A stretch of 64,000 nt of DNA from Rhodococcus tukisamuensis NBRC 100609 (GTDB lineage Bacteria; Actinomycetota; Actinomycetes; Mycobacteriales; Mycobacteriaceae). The stretch spans positions 1 to 64,000 of the forward strand of contig NZ_BCXG01000022.1 of NCBI RefSeq assembly GCF_001894985.1, in the 5' to 3' direction. Positions 41,615-49,949 of this stretch are shown one piece after another; positions within the stretch are counted from its first letter, which is position 1; every line of letters begins with the position of its first letter. The position numbers and the translations under genes are program-made. The notes beneath the pieces were generated by a model, which saw only the letters and a program-made list of their open reading frames with translations, had not been told where the DNA came from and ran no database searches.

Positions 41615-42778
41615 TCAGCTCGGCCAGCCGTCCTCGAAGGCGTCGTTGTGTTCGCCGAGGGCGGGTGCGGGCAGCCGAACCTCGAAGGGCGCGTGGTCGA
41701 CGAGGCCGGGCATGCCGACGTAGGTGAATGGCCCGGCGACCGGGTGCTCGGCGTCCACGAATACGCCCCGGTGCCGCAGATGCTCGTCGCCTGACATCTC
41801 GCCGAGCGTGCTGCGGACCGGCCCGATCGCCAGGCCTGCGTCGATCGCGAGCGAAATCCACTGCTGCTGTGTCCTCGTCGCGAAGATCTCGGTCAGCGTG
41901 TGCTCGAGGTCCACCCCGTCCGGGCTCGCGTCGATCAGGTCCTCGCGGCCGACGGCGCGGCAGAACCTGGCCCAGAACTTCGGCTCCAGCGCGGTGAACG
42001 CCACCGCCCGCCGATCGCCGGTTGCGTAGAGCCGGTACCGCGGCCCACCGGTGCCGTCGCTGAGCAACGGCAACGTCGTGGTGTCGGCAATCCGGTCCAG
42101 GTTCGCCTGGTAGACAACGGGAATCATCGACTGCGTCAGCAACGCGTCGGCACCCGACACGTCGATCCGAGCGCCGATGCCGCGGCGTTCCCGACGCACC
42201 AACGCGGCACAGATCGCCGTGGCCGCCGCACTGCCCGCGGCGACGGCCGCATCCCCGCCCCGCCCGCTGATCGACGCGCCCTCGCGCTCCGCCGCGCCGA
42301 GCGTCCCGTCGGCGGCGACCGTCGTCGGGTTCGCGCCCACCAGAGCGCTCATCATCAGCCCGTGCGTCGGTATCGCGGAGTACGGACCGCTCACCCCGTA
42401 GCCGCTGACCGAGCAGTGCACGAGACCCGGATTCAGCTGCGCCAGCACGGGATCCGGCAGCCCCATCTTGGCGAGGGTGCCCGGCGCGTTGCCGTCGACA
42501 AACACCGCCGCGCCCTCGAGCAGCCGACGGAACCGGGCGGCCCCCTCGGGCGTCCTCATGTCGAGGGTGATCGCCCGCTTGTTGCGGTTCAGCTGCAGGT
42601 GCGCCGGGCTGTATCCGGCGGTCACCTGGCCCAGCGCCCAGCGGATCAGGTCGCCGTGCGGCGGTTCGACCTTCACGACGTCGGCCCCGAGGTCGGCCAG
42701 CATCATCCCGACCGTGGCGCCGGTCAGCAGGCTCGCCGACTCGACCACGCGGACCCCGGCCAGCAGCGGCTCAGCCAT
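41615..42778 (-). CDS. Family III CoA-transferase (CaiB/BaiF)
   Basis: A 387-residue class III CoA-transferase. The start LLAGVRVVESASLLTGATVGMMLADLGADVVKVEPPHGD is the family signature, followed by LNRNKRAITLDMRTPEG. A catalytic-type Asp lies in SGRGGDAAVAAG. The IGARIDVS region is also typical. These enzymes move CoA between acids; relatives such as alpha-methylacyl-CoA racemase are also possible. It overlaps the phosphotransferase gene by 8 bp and is last in a four-gene operon. Confidence 0.88.
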   Translation of the reverse strand: MAEPLLAGVRVVESASLLTGATVGMMLADLGADVVKVEPPHGDLIRWALGQVTAGYSPAHLQLNRNKRAITLDMRTPEGAARFRRLLEGAAVFVDGNAPGTLAKMGLPDPVLAQLNPGLVHCSVSGYGVSGPYSAIPTHGLMMSALVGANPTTVAADGTLGAAEREGASISGRGGDAAVAAGSAAATAICAALVRRERRGIGARIDVSGADALLTQSMIPVVYQANLDRIADTTTLPLLSDGTGGPRYRLYATGDRRAVAFTALEPKFWARFCRAVGREDLIDASPDGVDLEHTLTEIFATRTQQQWISLAIDAGLAIGPVRSTLGEMSGDEHLRHRGVFVDAEHPVAGPFTYVGMPGLVDHAPFEVRLPAPALGEHNDAFEDGWPS

Positions 42779-43832
42779 CGCCGTCCGAGAGCCGCAGTCC
42801 GTGGTCGGCGCAGCCGTCCGCCATCGTCGCGAACAGTGCGGCCGCCTCGGGGCGACCGCGACGCGTGCCGGCCGCCACCCGCCCCTCCAGCACCACCGCC
42901 AGCCGGGCCATCGCCAGGCCCTGGTAGAACGGCAGCAGCTCGATCGACCGGCCGCTGACCTGCGCGTACCGCTCGGCGAGGTGTTGCCGGGACGGCAGCA
43001 GGTCGTGCGCGGCGGGGTCGGGGCCGCCGAGCGCGAACGCCGCCACCAGCGGGTTCTCCTCGGGCCGCACCCACCGCGCGGTCAGGTACCCGATGTCGAT
43101 CATCGCGTCGCCGACGGTCGCCGTCTCCCAGTCCAGGACCGCCTGCACCGCCGCACGCTCGCGCGAGACCATGATGTTCATCGCGCTGTAGTCGCCGTGG
43201 ATCAGCCCCAGGTCGTAGGCCGAGGGCTGGTCCCTGCGCAGCCGGTCGAGGAGCTTCTGCAGGGCCGGGGTGTCGCGGGTGCGGAACCGCTCGAGCATCG
43301 CCGCGGCCTTGTCGAACTGGCGCCCGAGGTACCCGTCGGGCCGCGCGATGTCGCCGAGTGCGGTCGCGCGCCAGTCGACGGCGTTCACCCTGGCGAGGGT
43401 GTCGACGATCGATTCCGCGACGGCCCGGCCGTCGCGGGGGTTGGCGTACGCCTGCGGCAGCGTCCGGTCGAGGGTGATCCCGTCGACGAACTCGCTGACC
43501 AGGAAGTCTCGGCGCGTCGGCGCGGACTCGTCGCGGACGGCGACCGCGGCCGGGTGCGGGACTCCGGTGCCCGTCAGGGCGTCGAGAATCCTGGCCTCCC
43601 GGCTCAGGTCGAAGCCGCCGCCCACCGACGCCTCCGGATGGTCGGGCGCGACCCGGAGCACCCACCGCAGCTCGCCGCGGGTCAGCAGGTAGACCGCGTG
43701 CGAGTGCCCGGCGGCCTGCACCAGCGGCGCCGCCGTCACCGCTCCCCGGCCCGGCAGCCGGTCGGCGAGCCAGCGGGAGAGGTCCTCGACCTCGGCGTCG
43801 CCGAGCGCTCGACTGCTCGTGGTTTCCGACAT
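42771..43832 (-). CDS. Phosphotransferase of the aminoglycoside/choline kinase (APH) fold
   Basis: A 353-residue kinase-fold protein. The catalytic HGDYSAMN is at 212-219 (H-G-D-x4-N), and the metal-binding LDWETA at 233-238. In actinobacteria and in ACAD10/11, this clade phosphorylates hydroxyacyl-CoA rather than antibiotics (compare LvaA); the neighbours, a CoA transferase and ketoacyl synthase, favour that over drug resistance. ATG 43832 overlaps the SDR stop by 1 bp. Confidence 0.85.
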   Translation of the reverse strand: MSETTSSRALGDAEVEDLSRWLADRLPGRGAVTAAPLVQAAGHSHAVYLLTRGELRWVLRVAPDHPEASVGGGFDLSREARILDALTGTGVPHPAAVAVRDESAPTRRDFLVSEFVDGITLDRTLPQAYANPRDGRAVAESIVDTLARVNAVDWRATALGDIARPDGYLGRQFDKAAAMLERFRTRDTPALQKLLDRLRRDQPSAYDLGLIHGDYSAMNIMVSRERAAVQAVLDWETATVGDAMIDIGYLTARWVRPEENPLVAAFALGGPDPAAHDLLPSRQHLAERYAQVSGRSIELLPFYQGLAMARLAVVLEGRVAAGTRRGRPEAAALFATMADGCADHGLRLSDGDG

Positions 43833-44581
43833 CAGAACCGGAATCCCCCGTTGAGGCCGATGGTCTGACCGGTCAGCCAGCCGGACTCCCCGCCGACCAG
43901 GTGGCTCACCAGGGCAGCCACCTCGGAGGGCTCCCCCACCCGCCGAACCGGCGCCTGCATCGCGTAGAAGTCGATCACCTGCTGATTCGTCACCGCCCGC
44001 GCCGTCGCGGTGTCCACGAGGCCCAGTTGGATGGTGTTGCAGGTGATTCCGCGTCCGCCGAGCTCGCTGGCCGCGGTGCGGGTGATCGACTCGGCGGCCG
44101 CCTTGCTCGCCGCGTACGCCGCCCCGCCGAACAGTCCCTGCACCGTGGCGACCGACGAGATGTTGACGATGCGGCCGCCGTCGGCCATCCGCTGTGAACA
44201 CTCGGCGGCCGCGACCAGCAACGCGTGCGCATTGAGCGCAAACACCTGGAGGTAGTCGTCGTGCCGCTGGGTCGCCAGCTTGGGGAGTGACCCGAAAACC
44301 GCGGTGGCCGCGTTGTGGACGAAGGCGTCGAGGCGTCCGAATTCGTCGACCGCCGTGTCCACCAGCAGCCGCACGCCTTCGGGCTCGGTGAGGTCGGCCT
44401 GCACGGTCACCGCCCGCACCCCCGACTCCCGGCAGTCGTGTGCGGCATCCTCGGCGCCGGATTCGTTGGCGCAGTATGCGATCACCACGTCGAAACCGTC
44501 GGCGGCCAGTCGCCGGCTGATCGCCGACCCGATGCCGCCGCCGCCGCCGGTGACCACCGCGGTGCGCTGCTGGTCCCCCAT
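43832..44581 (-). CDS. SDR family 3-oxoacyl reductase (FabG-like)
   Basis: A 249-residue classical SDR. The NADPH loop is TGGGGGIGSAISRRL near 10-24. HNAAT takes the place of NNAG, the catalytic Ser is in NISSVATVQG, and Tyr-x3-Lys is in YAASKAA. The C-terminus ends GQTIGLNGGFRF. ATG 44581 is 1 bp after the KASIII stop. With the ketosynthase gene it could reduce the beta-ketoacyl product. Confidence 0.9.
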   Translation of the reverse strand: MGDQQRTAVVTGGGGGIGSAISRRLAADGFDVVIAYCANESGAEDAAHDCRESGVRAVTVQADLTEPEGVRLLVDTAVDEFGRLDAFVHNAATAVFGSLPKLATQRHDDYLQVFALNAHALLVAAAECSQRMADGGRIVNISSVATVQGLFGGAAYAASKAAAESITRTAASELGGRGITCNTIQLGLVDTATARAVTNQQVIDFYAMQAPVRRVGEPSEVAALVSHLVGGESGWLTGQTIGLNGGFRF

Positions 44582-44582
44582 C

Positions 44583-45590
44583 TCAGAACCACCGCATGAC
44601 GATGACCGCGCCACTGACGCCGGCGCCGGCGGTGACCATCGCGACGATGTCCCCCCGTTGGATCTTCCGCTCACGCGCGGACATGACCGTGCCGATCGGC
44701 AACGACGCCGCCGCCGTGTTCGCCACCCACTGCCCGGTGGTCGGCACCTTCTCGGGTGCAAGCCCGAGGACCTGCCCGAACAGTCGCACCATCTGCACGT
44801 TGGCCTGGTGCACGAAGAGATGGTCGATGTCCGCCACCGTCAACCCGGCCTCGTCGAGCGACTCCCGGAGCAACTCCGGCAGTTCTCGGACGAACACCTC
44901 CGCGAGCTGGCGACCGTCCATGTGCAGCGGTTCGACCCCGGCGGAATCCGGGGTGCGGTACGGGGTGCACAGGGCGTCGACGAAGGTGCTGTCCGTGACG
45001 AGGCGGCTGGCGAGCATCCCGTAGCCGGGCGGCACGGGGCCCATCAGGTAGGCGCCTGCCCCGTCGCCGAACAGCGGCGCGGTCTTGCGGTCGGACGGGA
45101 CCAGGTAGTTCTCGATGCGGTGCGCGCCGATCACCAGCGCGGTACGGGCCTGGCCGATCTGCCGGTACGCGTCGGCGGTCACCATCGCCTGGGCGAACCC
45201 GGCGCAGCCGCCGTCGAGGCTCAACGTCGGCATGGGCGCCAGCCCGATCCGCGCGTGCACGTCCGATACCGGGGCGGGCACCTGCCGGTCGGGCGTGGAC
45301 GTCGCCACGATGAGCATCCCCGGGTCCTCGGCTGCCTCCGCCGTCAACGACAGTTCGCGCGCGTGCTTGAGCGCCTGCCGGCCCGCCTCGGCGGCCATGT
45401 CGGCGGTGTTCTCCCCCGGCGCGGTTCGGTGACGCTCGACGACCCCGGTCTTCTCGACGATCCACTGTTCGGTGACACCGGCGCCGGCCGCGACCTCGGC
45501 GTTGGTCGCCACGCGCTGCGGGACGTACATCCCCATGCCGAGCACGCCGTAACCGGCCTGATCCTCGACGCGCCTTTTTCCGGACAGCAT
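44583..45590 (-). CDS. 3-oxoacyl-ACP synthase III (KASIII/FabH-like)
   Basis: A 335-residue thiolase-fold condensing enzyme. The catalytic triad is Cys129 (DGGCAGF), His261 (HQANVQM) and Asn291 (VANTAAASLP). It should condense an acyl-CoA with a malonyl-ACP or related donor. It is unlinked to other fatty-acid synthase genes and heads an operon with SDR, APH-fold kinase and CoA transferase. It is therefore more likely a specialised FabH-like enzyme than the housekeeping FabH. ATG 45590 has AGGAGGAGG upstream. Confidence 0.9.
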   Translation of the reverse strand: MLSGKRRVEDQAGYGVLGMGMYVPQRVATNAEVAAGAGVTEQWIVEKTGVVERHRTAPGENTADMAAEAGRQALKHARELSLTAEAAEDPGMLIVATSTPDRQVPAPVSDVHARIGLAPMPTLSLDGGCAGFAQAMVTADAYRQIGQARTALVIGAHRIENYLVPSDRKTAPLFGDGAGAYLMGPVPPGYGMLASRLVTDSTFVDALCTPYRTPDSAGVEPLHMDGRQLAEVFVRELPELLRESLDEAGLTVADIDHLFVHQANVQMVRLFGQVLGLAPEKVPTTGQWVANTAAASLPIGTVMSARERKIQRGDIVAMVTAGAGVSGAVIVMRWF

Positions 45591-45710
45591 CACTGGCCTC
45601 CTCCTGAGTGGACGCCCCCGACAGCGCCGGAATCCCGTTCTACTCCACCCACTGACCTCCGGGCGTCGTTTCGGGGGCATTTGTCCAACTCGGCTTCACG
45701 TCAACAGCCT

Positions 45711-46571
45711 TCATCGCTCCTCCAAGAGCCCGCGCAGGTACTCGGCGGTGTCCGGGCGCGCGGCCTCGACGGCCAGGACGATGCGTTCGCGGCGATCGTC
45801 AGAGAGCGCGGCGAGCGCACCGATGAACTTCGGGAGTTCGTTCCTCCGACGCATGAGCAGCGCGTTGAGGAAGTCGGGCACCTCCCGCCAGCGCCCGCCG
45901 TGGCCGAGCTCCATGATCGCGAACACGCGGTCGAAGTTGCTCGGGAAGTCCTTCTCGTTCGTCCAGGCGCGATCGACCCGACCGCTCTCGCGGAACGCCT
46001 CGGCTGCGGATCTCCAGTCCTCGGGCCAGTCGTCCGGGATCGGATCGAGCACCGGCTTGCTGTTCGTGCCGCCGAGTGCCTCGTGGATCGGTTCCCACTG
46101 CTCGTCTTCACGGACCCAGCGGCCGAGCGTTCGGCGCACGAGCGCGCGCTGCGCATCGCCCCAGGTATCGGTCACCGTGAGGAACGCGCGGCTCGCGTCC
46201 TCGCTGCCCGTGACGAACATCGAGCCGGTGCGGATGCTCTCGTGATCCCCGCGCGACTCCAGCCAGTTCGGCAGCACCCTGGCGGTGGCGGCGCCACCCG
46301 TGGCCGGATCGGCTTGCGAGAGAACGCCGTAGGCGGCCTCGTAGATGCCGTAGTCGTCGAGCGGGTGCAACGACCACAGGATCGCCTCGACGGTTTCCGC
46401 ATCGACGGCCCGCCCGTCGAGGGCATCGAGCATCGCGAGGTACCGATCGATGCCTGCCTGCTGGACGGCGTCCTCCTCGTCGCTGAGCGGCCCCGCCTCG
46501 TCCTGATGGATGCTGCCGCCCAGGCGGATCAGCTCGTCCCGCCACGCCTGACCGCGAACCCCGTCACTCAC
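45711..46571 (-). CDS. Orphan protein of a small-gene array
   Basis: A 286-residue acidic cytosolic protein with no recognised family. It is predicted mostly helical, with Trp/Arg/Glu-rich segments (WVREDEQWEPIHEALGG, PDDWPEDWRSAAEAFRESG). GTG 46571 starts within the end of the HEAT-repeat gene, an 8-bp GTGAGTGA overlap. Its N-terminus (VSDGVRGQAWRDEL) is repeated as a mini-frame at 47757-47813. It is last in an overlapping cluster that looks like an immunity array. There is no transmembrane span or signal peptide. Confidence 0.75.
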   Translation of the reverse strand: MSDGVRGQAWRDELIRLGGSIHQDEAGPLSDEEDAVQQAGIDRYLAMLDALDGRAVDAETVEAILWSLHPLDDYGIYEAAYGVLSQADPATGGAATARVLPNWLESRGDHESIRTGSMFVTGSEDASRAFLTVTDTWGDAQRALVRRTLGRWVREDEQWEPIHEALGGTNSKPVLDPIPDDWPEDWRSAAEAFRESGRVDRAWTNEKDFPSNFDRVFAIMELGHGGRWREVPDFLNALLMRRRNELPKFIGALAALSDDRRERIVLAVEAARPDTAEYLRGLLEER

Positions 46572-47760
46572 CTCCGGCCCCGTCCTCCAGCAACACCGCG
46601 ATCGCCTGTCGGTCGTACGGCAGGCCGACGCGCATGAACGCCAGACCCGCGTTGCCGACGTTCGTTCCCCACAAACTCTCGTTCGCCACCAAAGCCGCGA
46701 GGAATTGACGCTGAGGCGCGCCGATGTTCTCGGGTAGCGGTGGGTACTCGCCCGGCACGAACTCGACCTCGGGGAAGGCGGCACGAAGCAACGGGCCCCA
46801 GTCGTTGTCGGCCGTGTACGGGGTCGAAAGCTGCGCCGTCGCGACGGCCGCCGGCAGGACCGCGGCGAAGGACGTTTCCCGTTGCAGGAGCGAATTCAGC
46901 AGCGCGAACCGGACGTGCATGGGAAAACTGCTCGGCCGCCGTCCGAACCACTGGTCGACCTCGTCCGGCCGAGTCAGCGCACGAACGAGTTCTTCCGCCG
47001 CCTGCCCGGAGCGCGGCAGGTACAGGGCGGCACACGCGCGGATCGCGGGATCGGCGTCGGCGAGCCAGGCGCTGACGTCGGCCCCGACGGTGCCGAGAGC
47101 GAGAACGGCCGCGGCTCGGTCGTCACGCTCCGTGGCGCTGTCCGCGAAGGAACGCAGCGCTGCGACGACTCGGCGCTGATACGGCGCAGTGGAGTTGCCG
47201 TTCCACCGTGCCAGCGCGCTCACCGCCCCAGCCTTGTGGGCGGTGGTATCCGATCTCATCAGCTGAAGCAGCCCCTCCAGGACCGGGTGCGTCTGCTGCC
47301 GGAGCGCTGGCACGGCGAGAGCCATGAGCACACCTGCCACAGGCGATGCCCACGCCTCTTCCGATTCCTCTTCGTCGTCGGACGCGAGGGCCTCGAAGAA
47401 CTCGCGTTCCTCCTCGTCCGAAGGCGACACGACCTCGCCTTCGTCCGCAAACAGCTCCCCGACCAGGGTCAGACTGTCGCCCGCCGCATCTAGGAAATCC
47501 ACCAGCGCAGGCAGGCGCGCCGACGCCGTCTTCCGGTCCGCATCGGCGCTCCAGAACGAGACGGATTGTGCGACGGCGGCAACCGCGGGTGCCGTTGCCG
47601 GGTAGATGGTTCCCTGATGCAGCACCGCACCGTACAGGTGCTCCATCGCCGTCGAGAAGGCCGTCTCGTCGGCAGCCACCAACGCGTCCAAGTGCGCCGG
47701 CGTGTCCGTTGCCACGGCATAGGCGTGGAAGAGCCGATTCCAGTCGTAGGTCTCGCTCAC
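46564..47760 (-). CDS. HEAT-repeat-like protein
   Basis: A 398-residue alpha-helical repeat protein. The start (YDWNRLFHAYAVATDTPAHLDALVAADE, then LYGAVLHQGTIYPATAPAVAAVA) matches actinobacterial HEAT-repeat proteins, often found among contact-toxin immunity genes. Alternating helices (ALRSFADSATERDDRAAAVLALGTVG, AWLADADPAIRACAALYL) continue to the middle. GTG 47760 overlaps the stop of an upstream mini-frame by 4 bp (GTGA), with GGAG 8 bp upstream inside it. GTG 47769 is a less likely start. Confidence 0.8.
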   Translation of the reverse strand: MSETYDWNRLFHAYAVATDTPAHLDALVAADETAFSTAMEHLYGAVLHQGTIYPATAPAVAAVAQSVSFWSADADRKTASARLPALVDFLDAAGDSLTLVGELFADEGEVVSPSDEEEREFFEALASDDEEESEEAWASPVAGVLMALAVPALRQQTHPVLEGLLQLMRSDTTAHKAGAVSALARWNGNSTAPYQRRVVAALRSFADSATERDDRAAAVLALGTVGADVSAWLADADPAIRACAALYLPRSGQAAEELVRALTRPDEVDQWFGRRPSSFPMHVRFALLNSLLQRETSFAAVLPAAVATAQLSTPYTADNDWGPLLRAAFPEVEFVPGEYPPLPENIGAPQRQFLAALVANESLWGTNVGNAGLAFMRVGLPYDRQAIAVLLEDGAGGE

Positions 47761-47813
47761 GCGACGCACTCCAGTTCGTCACGCCACGCCTGATCGCGGC
47801 CCTCGTCACTCAT
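47757..47813 (-). pseudogene. Mini-frame: duplicated 5' end of the 45711-46571 gene
   Basis: An 18-codon frame, MSDEGRDQAWRDELECVA, whose first 15 residues mirror VSDGVRGQAWRDEL of the 286-residue protein. Nucleotide identity is about 44 of 51 across the start and the preceding gene end. It starts in an ATGAGTGA overlap with the membrane-protein gene and ends in a GTGA overlap with the HEAT gene. It is a remnant of a lost paralogue, now perhaps kept as a translational bridge. Confidence 0.7.
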
Positions 47814-48315
47814 CTCCGGCCCTTGTCCGATCCCCGTCGATGTACTCCTGCGCCAGCGCGAGTGCGCTGTCGTCGAGCGCGCGACCTGGCACGAAGAACG
47901 CCGCCTTCCCCGCCATGTTCCGAAACACGATGCCGTCCTTGATGCGCACCGCGCCGGAGAGCGAATTCCACGGCGCACGCGATGAGCCGAACCTGCCATC
48001 CAACCCCAGCCCGTCCGCATCGATCCGCACCGTGAGAATCGATCCGACACTCATGCCGTCTTCGACCGCCTTCGCGGCAACGCGACGAAGGACGCCCACG
48101 AGGACGACAAGCAGCAGCGCGAGGGCTGCGATCACCCCGAATGCGAACACCCCGACGGGGCGACCCGACACCGCCAGCACAATGCCGACGACCAGCGCGA
48201 TCGGGAGCGCGATCATGCCTGTGACCCGAAGGCGACGCGACACCGCCGCATCGACGAACGCCCGCCGGACAGCCGATCTGTCCGCAGCATCGATCGTGAT
48301 GCTGTTCTCGAACAC
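47806..48315 (-). CDS. Membrane protein with YcxB-like C-terminus
   Basis: A 169-residue protein with two membrane spans (about 31-51 and 55-76), then a cytosolic domain (DADGLGLDGRFGSSRAPWNSLSGAVRIKDGIVFRNMAGKAAFFVPGRAL) typical of YcxB-like proteins. Function unknown. The stop overlaps the mini-frame start by 8 bp. It lies 3 bp after the next upstream gene and is part of the orphan array. Confidence 0.75.
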   Translation of the reverse strand: MFENSITIDAADRSAVRRAFVDAAVSRRLRVTGMIALPIALVVGIVLAVSGRPVGVFAFGVIAALALLLVVLVGVLRRVAAKAVEDGMSVGSILTVRIDADGLGLDGRFGSSRAPWNSLSGAVRIKDGIVFRNMAGKAAFFVPGRALDDSALALAQEYIDGDRTRAGDE

Positions 48316-48318
48316 GGC

Positions 48319-48813
48319 CTACGACCCGCTGCCGTGAATCGCCGGCTCGGTGAGCGCCGCACGAATCCGCTCGAACGCCTGCCGAGTCTCCGGCGGCGCG
48401 AGGAAGTCGTCCAACGGCGCCCCACTCGCCCGGAAGTCCGCCTCCTCGAGCAGTGCGATGCCGAGTGCGGCGATCCGCTCCGACGATCGTTCCTCCAGAT
48501 AGGCGGCCCACGCCTCCAGCGCGGTGATCGCGCGCAGGAGGTCCGGATCCATGTCGCCATCCGAAAGGTCGCCCTCGTCGATCTCCACGATCCATGCCCG
48601 AAGCTGCTCGGCGGACGCCGTACCCGCTCCGTCTGCGGCCGCGCTGACGGCGCCTGCTCCGGCGTCCGTCAGCTCTGCTGCCGCGGCCGCTGCCACGCCA
48701 TCGGCGGTGAGGAACTCCCGCGTGACCGCGATCCCGAACGCGACCTGCGCCTGGGCAGTAGCGCGGGTTGCATAATCACGAACGGAGTTCTCGACTTCCT
48801 CGTAGCTACTCAC
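48319..48813 (-). CDS. Orphan helical protein
   Basis: A 164-residue, Ala/Glu-rich helical protein of no recognised family (VSSYEEVENSVRDYATRATAQ start, LLRAITALEAWAAYLEERSSERIAALGIALLEEADF middle). GTG 48813, with AGGAAGGA about 9 bp upstream, is preferred over the longer frame. Context (array of small orphan genes) suggests an immunity-type protein; nothing else supports that. Confidence 0.65.
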   Translation of the reverse strand: MSSYEEVENSVRDYATRATAQAQVAFGIAVTREFLTADGVAAAAAAELTDAGAGAVSAAADGAGTASAEQLRAWIVEIDEGDLSDGDMDPDLLRAITALEAWAAYLEERSSERIAALGIALLEEADFRASGAPLDDFLAPPETRQAFERIRAALTEPAIHGSGS

Positions 48814-48877
48814 GCCGCGCCGTCCTTCCTCGCGCCGACCATCGGAAGCGAAAGCGCACCAACTGGATTGCGCGTCA

Positions 48878-49447
48878 TCATTCGTCGTCCTCATCTTCGG
48901 CCTGCCATGCCGCCTCGAGTTCCTCGAGCACAGCGGGCGGCATCCCCTCGCCCCATCCGTTGGACTCCGCGTATCCACGGATGTCGACGTCGTCTCCGGT
49001 GACGGACTCGAACATCACCGGAGGGATCAGCCATCCCGGATCGTCTTGTGCGCCCAGCGCTTCCGCCGTCCAGTCCTGGCCGGGGTGCTTCGGATTCCCG
49101 GTCGGCGTCGAGAGGTCGTTCGCCGGGTCGAACGAAGCGCCGGCTGCCGCCACCGTGCCGGAGGCGACCCGGTCCTGCAGCGCATGCAGGTTCGTCCATC
49201 CCGCGCGATTGACCGGCGGGACATCGGCCTCACTGCGGAACCTCTGGTAGTAGCCGGGCTGGGAGTACCAGTACAGGGCGGCCGCGGTGGCCCTGTCGAG
49301 CCGCGGATGCGCGGCCATCCACGCGATCAGCTCGGACTTGCCGTCGTAGTTCATCGTGAGTGCCGTCAGCAGCCACTCGGTCGCGGACGCACTGTCCAGG
49401 AATCTACGCATCAGGCGCAGCTCCAGCTCGTCGAAATCAACGCTCAT
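48878..49447 (-). CDS. DUF4274-type protein
   Basis: A 189-residue acidic protein. Its N-terminal part (EWLLTALTMNYDGKSELIAWMAAHPRLDRATAAALYWYSQPGYY, about 23-67) fits DUF4274, a family often found with polymorphic-toxin immunity genes. The C-terminus is very acidic (EELEAAWQAEDEDDE). ATG 49447 overlaps the end of an upstream open fragment by 11 bp. Confidence 0.78.
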   Translation of the reverse strand: MSVDFDELELRLMRRFLDSASATEWLLTALTMNYDGKSELIAWMAAHPRLDRATAAALYWYSQPGYYQRFRSEADVPPVNRAGWTNLHALQDRVASGTVAAAGASFDPANDLSTPTGNPKHPGQDWTAEALGAQDDPGWLIPPVMFESVTGDDVDIRGYAESNGWGEGMPPAVLEELEAAWQAEDEDDE

Positions 49448-49735
49448 AGTTCACCTTCCCCAGCGGGAGCGGCATCGGGTTCAGGGCGACCGACGCGACC
49501 CCGAGCTCGCTCAGGCGATACACCTGCTCGCCATCTCCGCTGCCGGACCGCAATGCCCGCGCGAGGCATTGTGCCTCCTGCGGTTCGCCGGCCGGGAGCG
49601 GGGTGCTGCTCGCGTAGTGCTCGGGCAGCGCGGCGCCCAGATCTTCCGCGCGAAGGTCTCGTCGATCGGCGCTTGAAGTGTCGCGAAAGGTCGCGAAAAC
49701 CCCAGGTTGCTCGGACAAGTAGGTCCGAAACCTAC
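49437..49735 (-). pseudogene. Truncated coding fragment abutting tRNA-Cys
   Basis: An open frame whose last 40-65 residues look coding (ALPEHYASSTPLPAGEPQEAQC, ending YRLSELGVASVALNPMPLPLGKVNYER). It lacks a convincing start: upstream the frame runs straight into the tRNA-Cys terminator. The tail, with a DGEQVYRLSELGVASV segment, resembles the C-terminus of larger proteins where a Gly-Asp loop is followed by LxxLGI. It is probably the remaining 3' end of a lost larger gene. The DUF4274 gene overlaps its stop. Confidence 0.5.
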
Positions 49736-49754
49736 AGCTCACCTGCACAACAGG

Positions 49755-49788
49755 AATCGGGGCCGACCACAGCTGGCCGGCCCCGATT
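49755..49788 (-). terminator. Hairpin downstream of tRNA-Cys
   Basis: Perfect 11-bp stem AATCGGGGCCG / CGGCCCCGATT, 6 bp past the tRNA-Cys 3' end on its strand, with a 12-nt loop. No T run follows. Confidence 0.75.
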
Positions 49789-49793
49789 TCTCG

Positions 49794-49864
49794 AGCGGAT
49801 GACGGGATTCGAACCCGTGTGAACGGCTTTGCAGACCGGTGCCTGACCACTCAGCCACACCCGC
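49794..49864 (-). tRNA. tRNA-Cys (anticodon GCA)
   Basis: A 71-nt cloverleaf on the minus strand. The acceptor GCGGGTG pairs with CATCCGC (one G-U). The anticodon loop CTGCAAA gives GCA. The T arm CACGGGTTCGAATCCCGT is slightly variant. The discriminator U is typical of tRNA-Cys, and CCA is not encoded. The accessory array begins just beyond its 3' end. Confidence 0.95.
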
Positions 49865-49949
49865 ATCGACTACGAACTGTGCCGATCGGCCGCCGCGCCG
49901 AACAGGTTTCGGCTCAGCGTGATTGAAAACCTCGCCGTCACGGCCGCCG

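Noticed and set aside
42771-43832. Aminoglycoside resistance gene
   Set aside because: Although the kinase motif is APH-like, the operon (KASIII, SDR, CoA transferase) favours an acyl-CoA-related substrate.
49735-49850. Upstream extension of the 49437 fragment to a start inside tRNA-Cys
   Set aside because: The extension translates the tRNA and its terminator, so it cannot be a real N-terminus.
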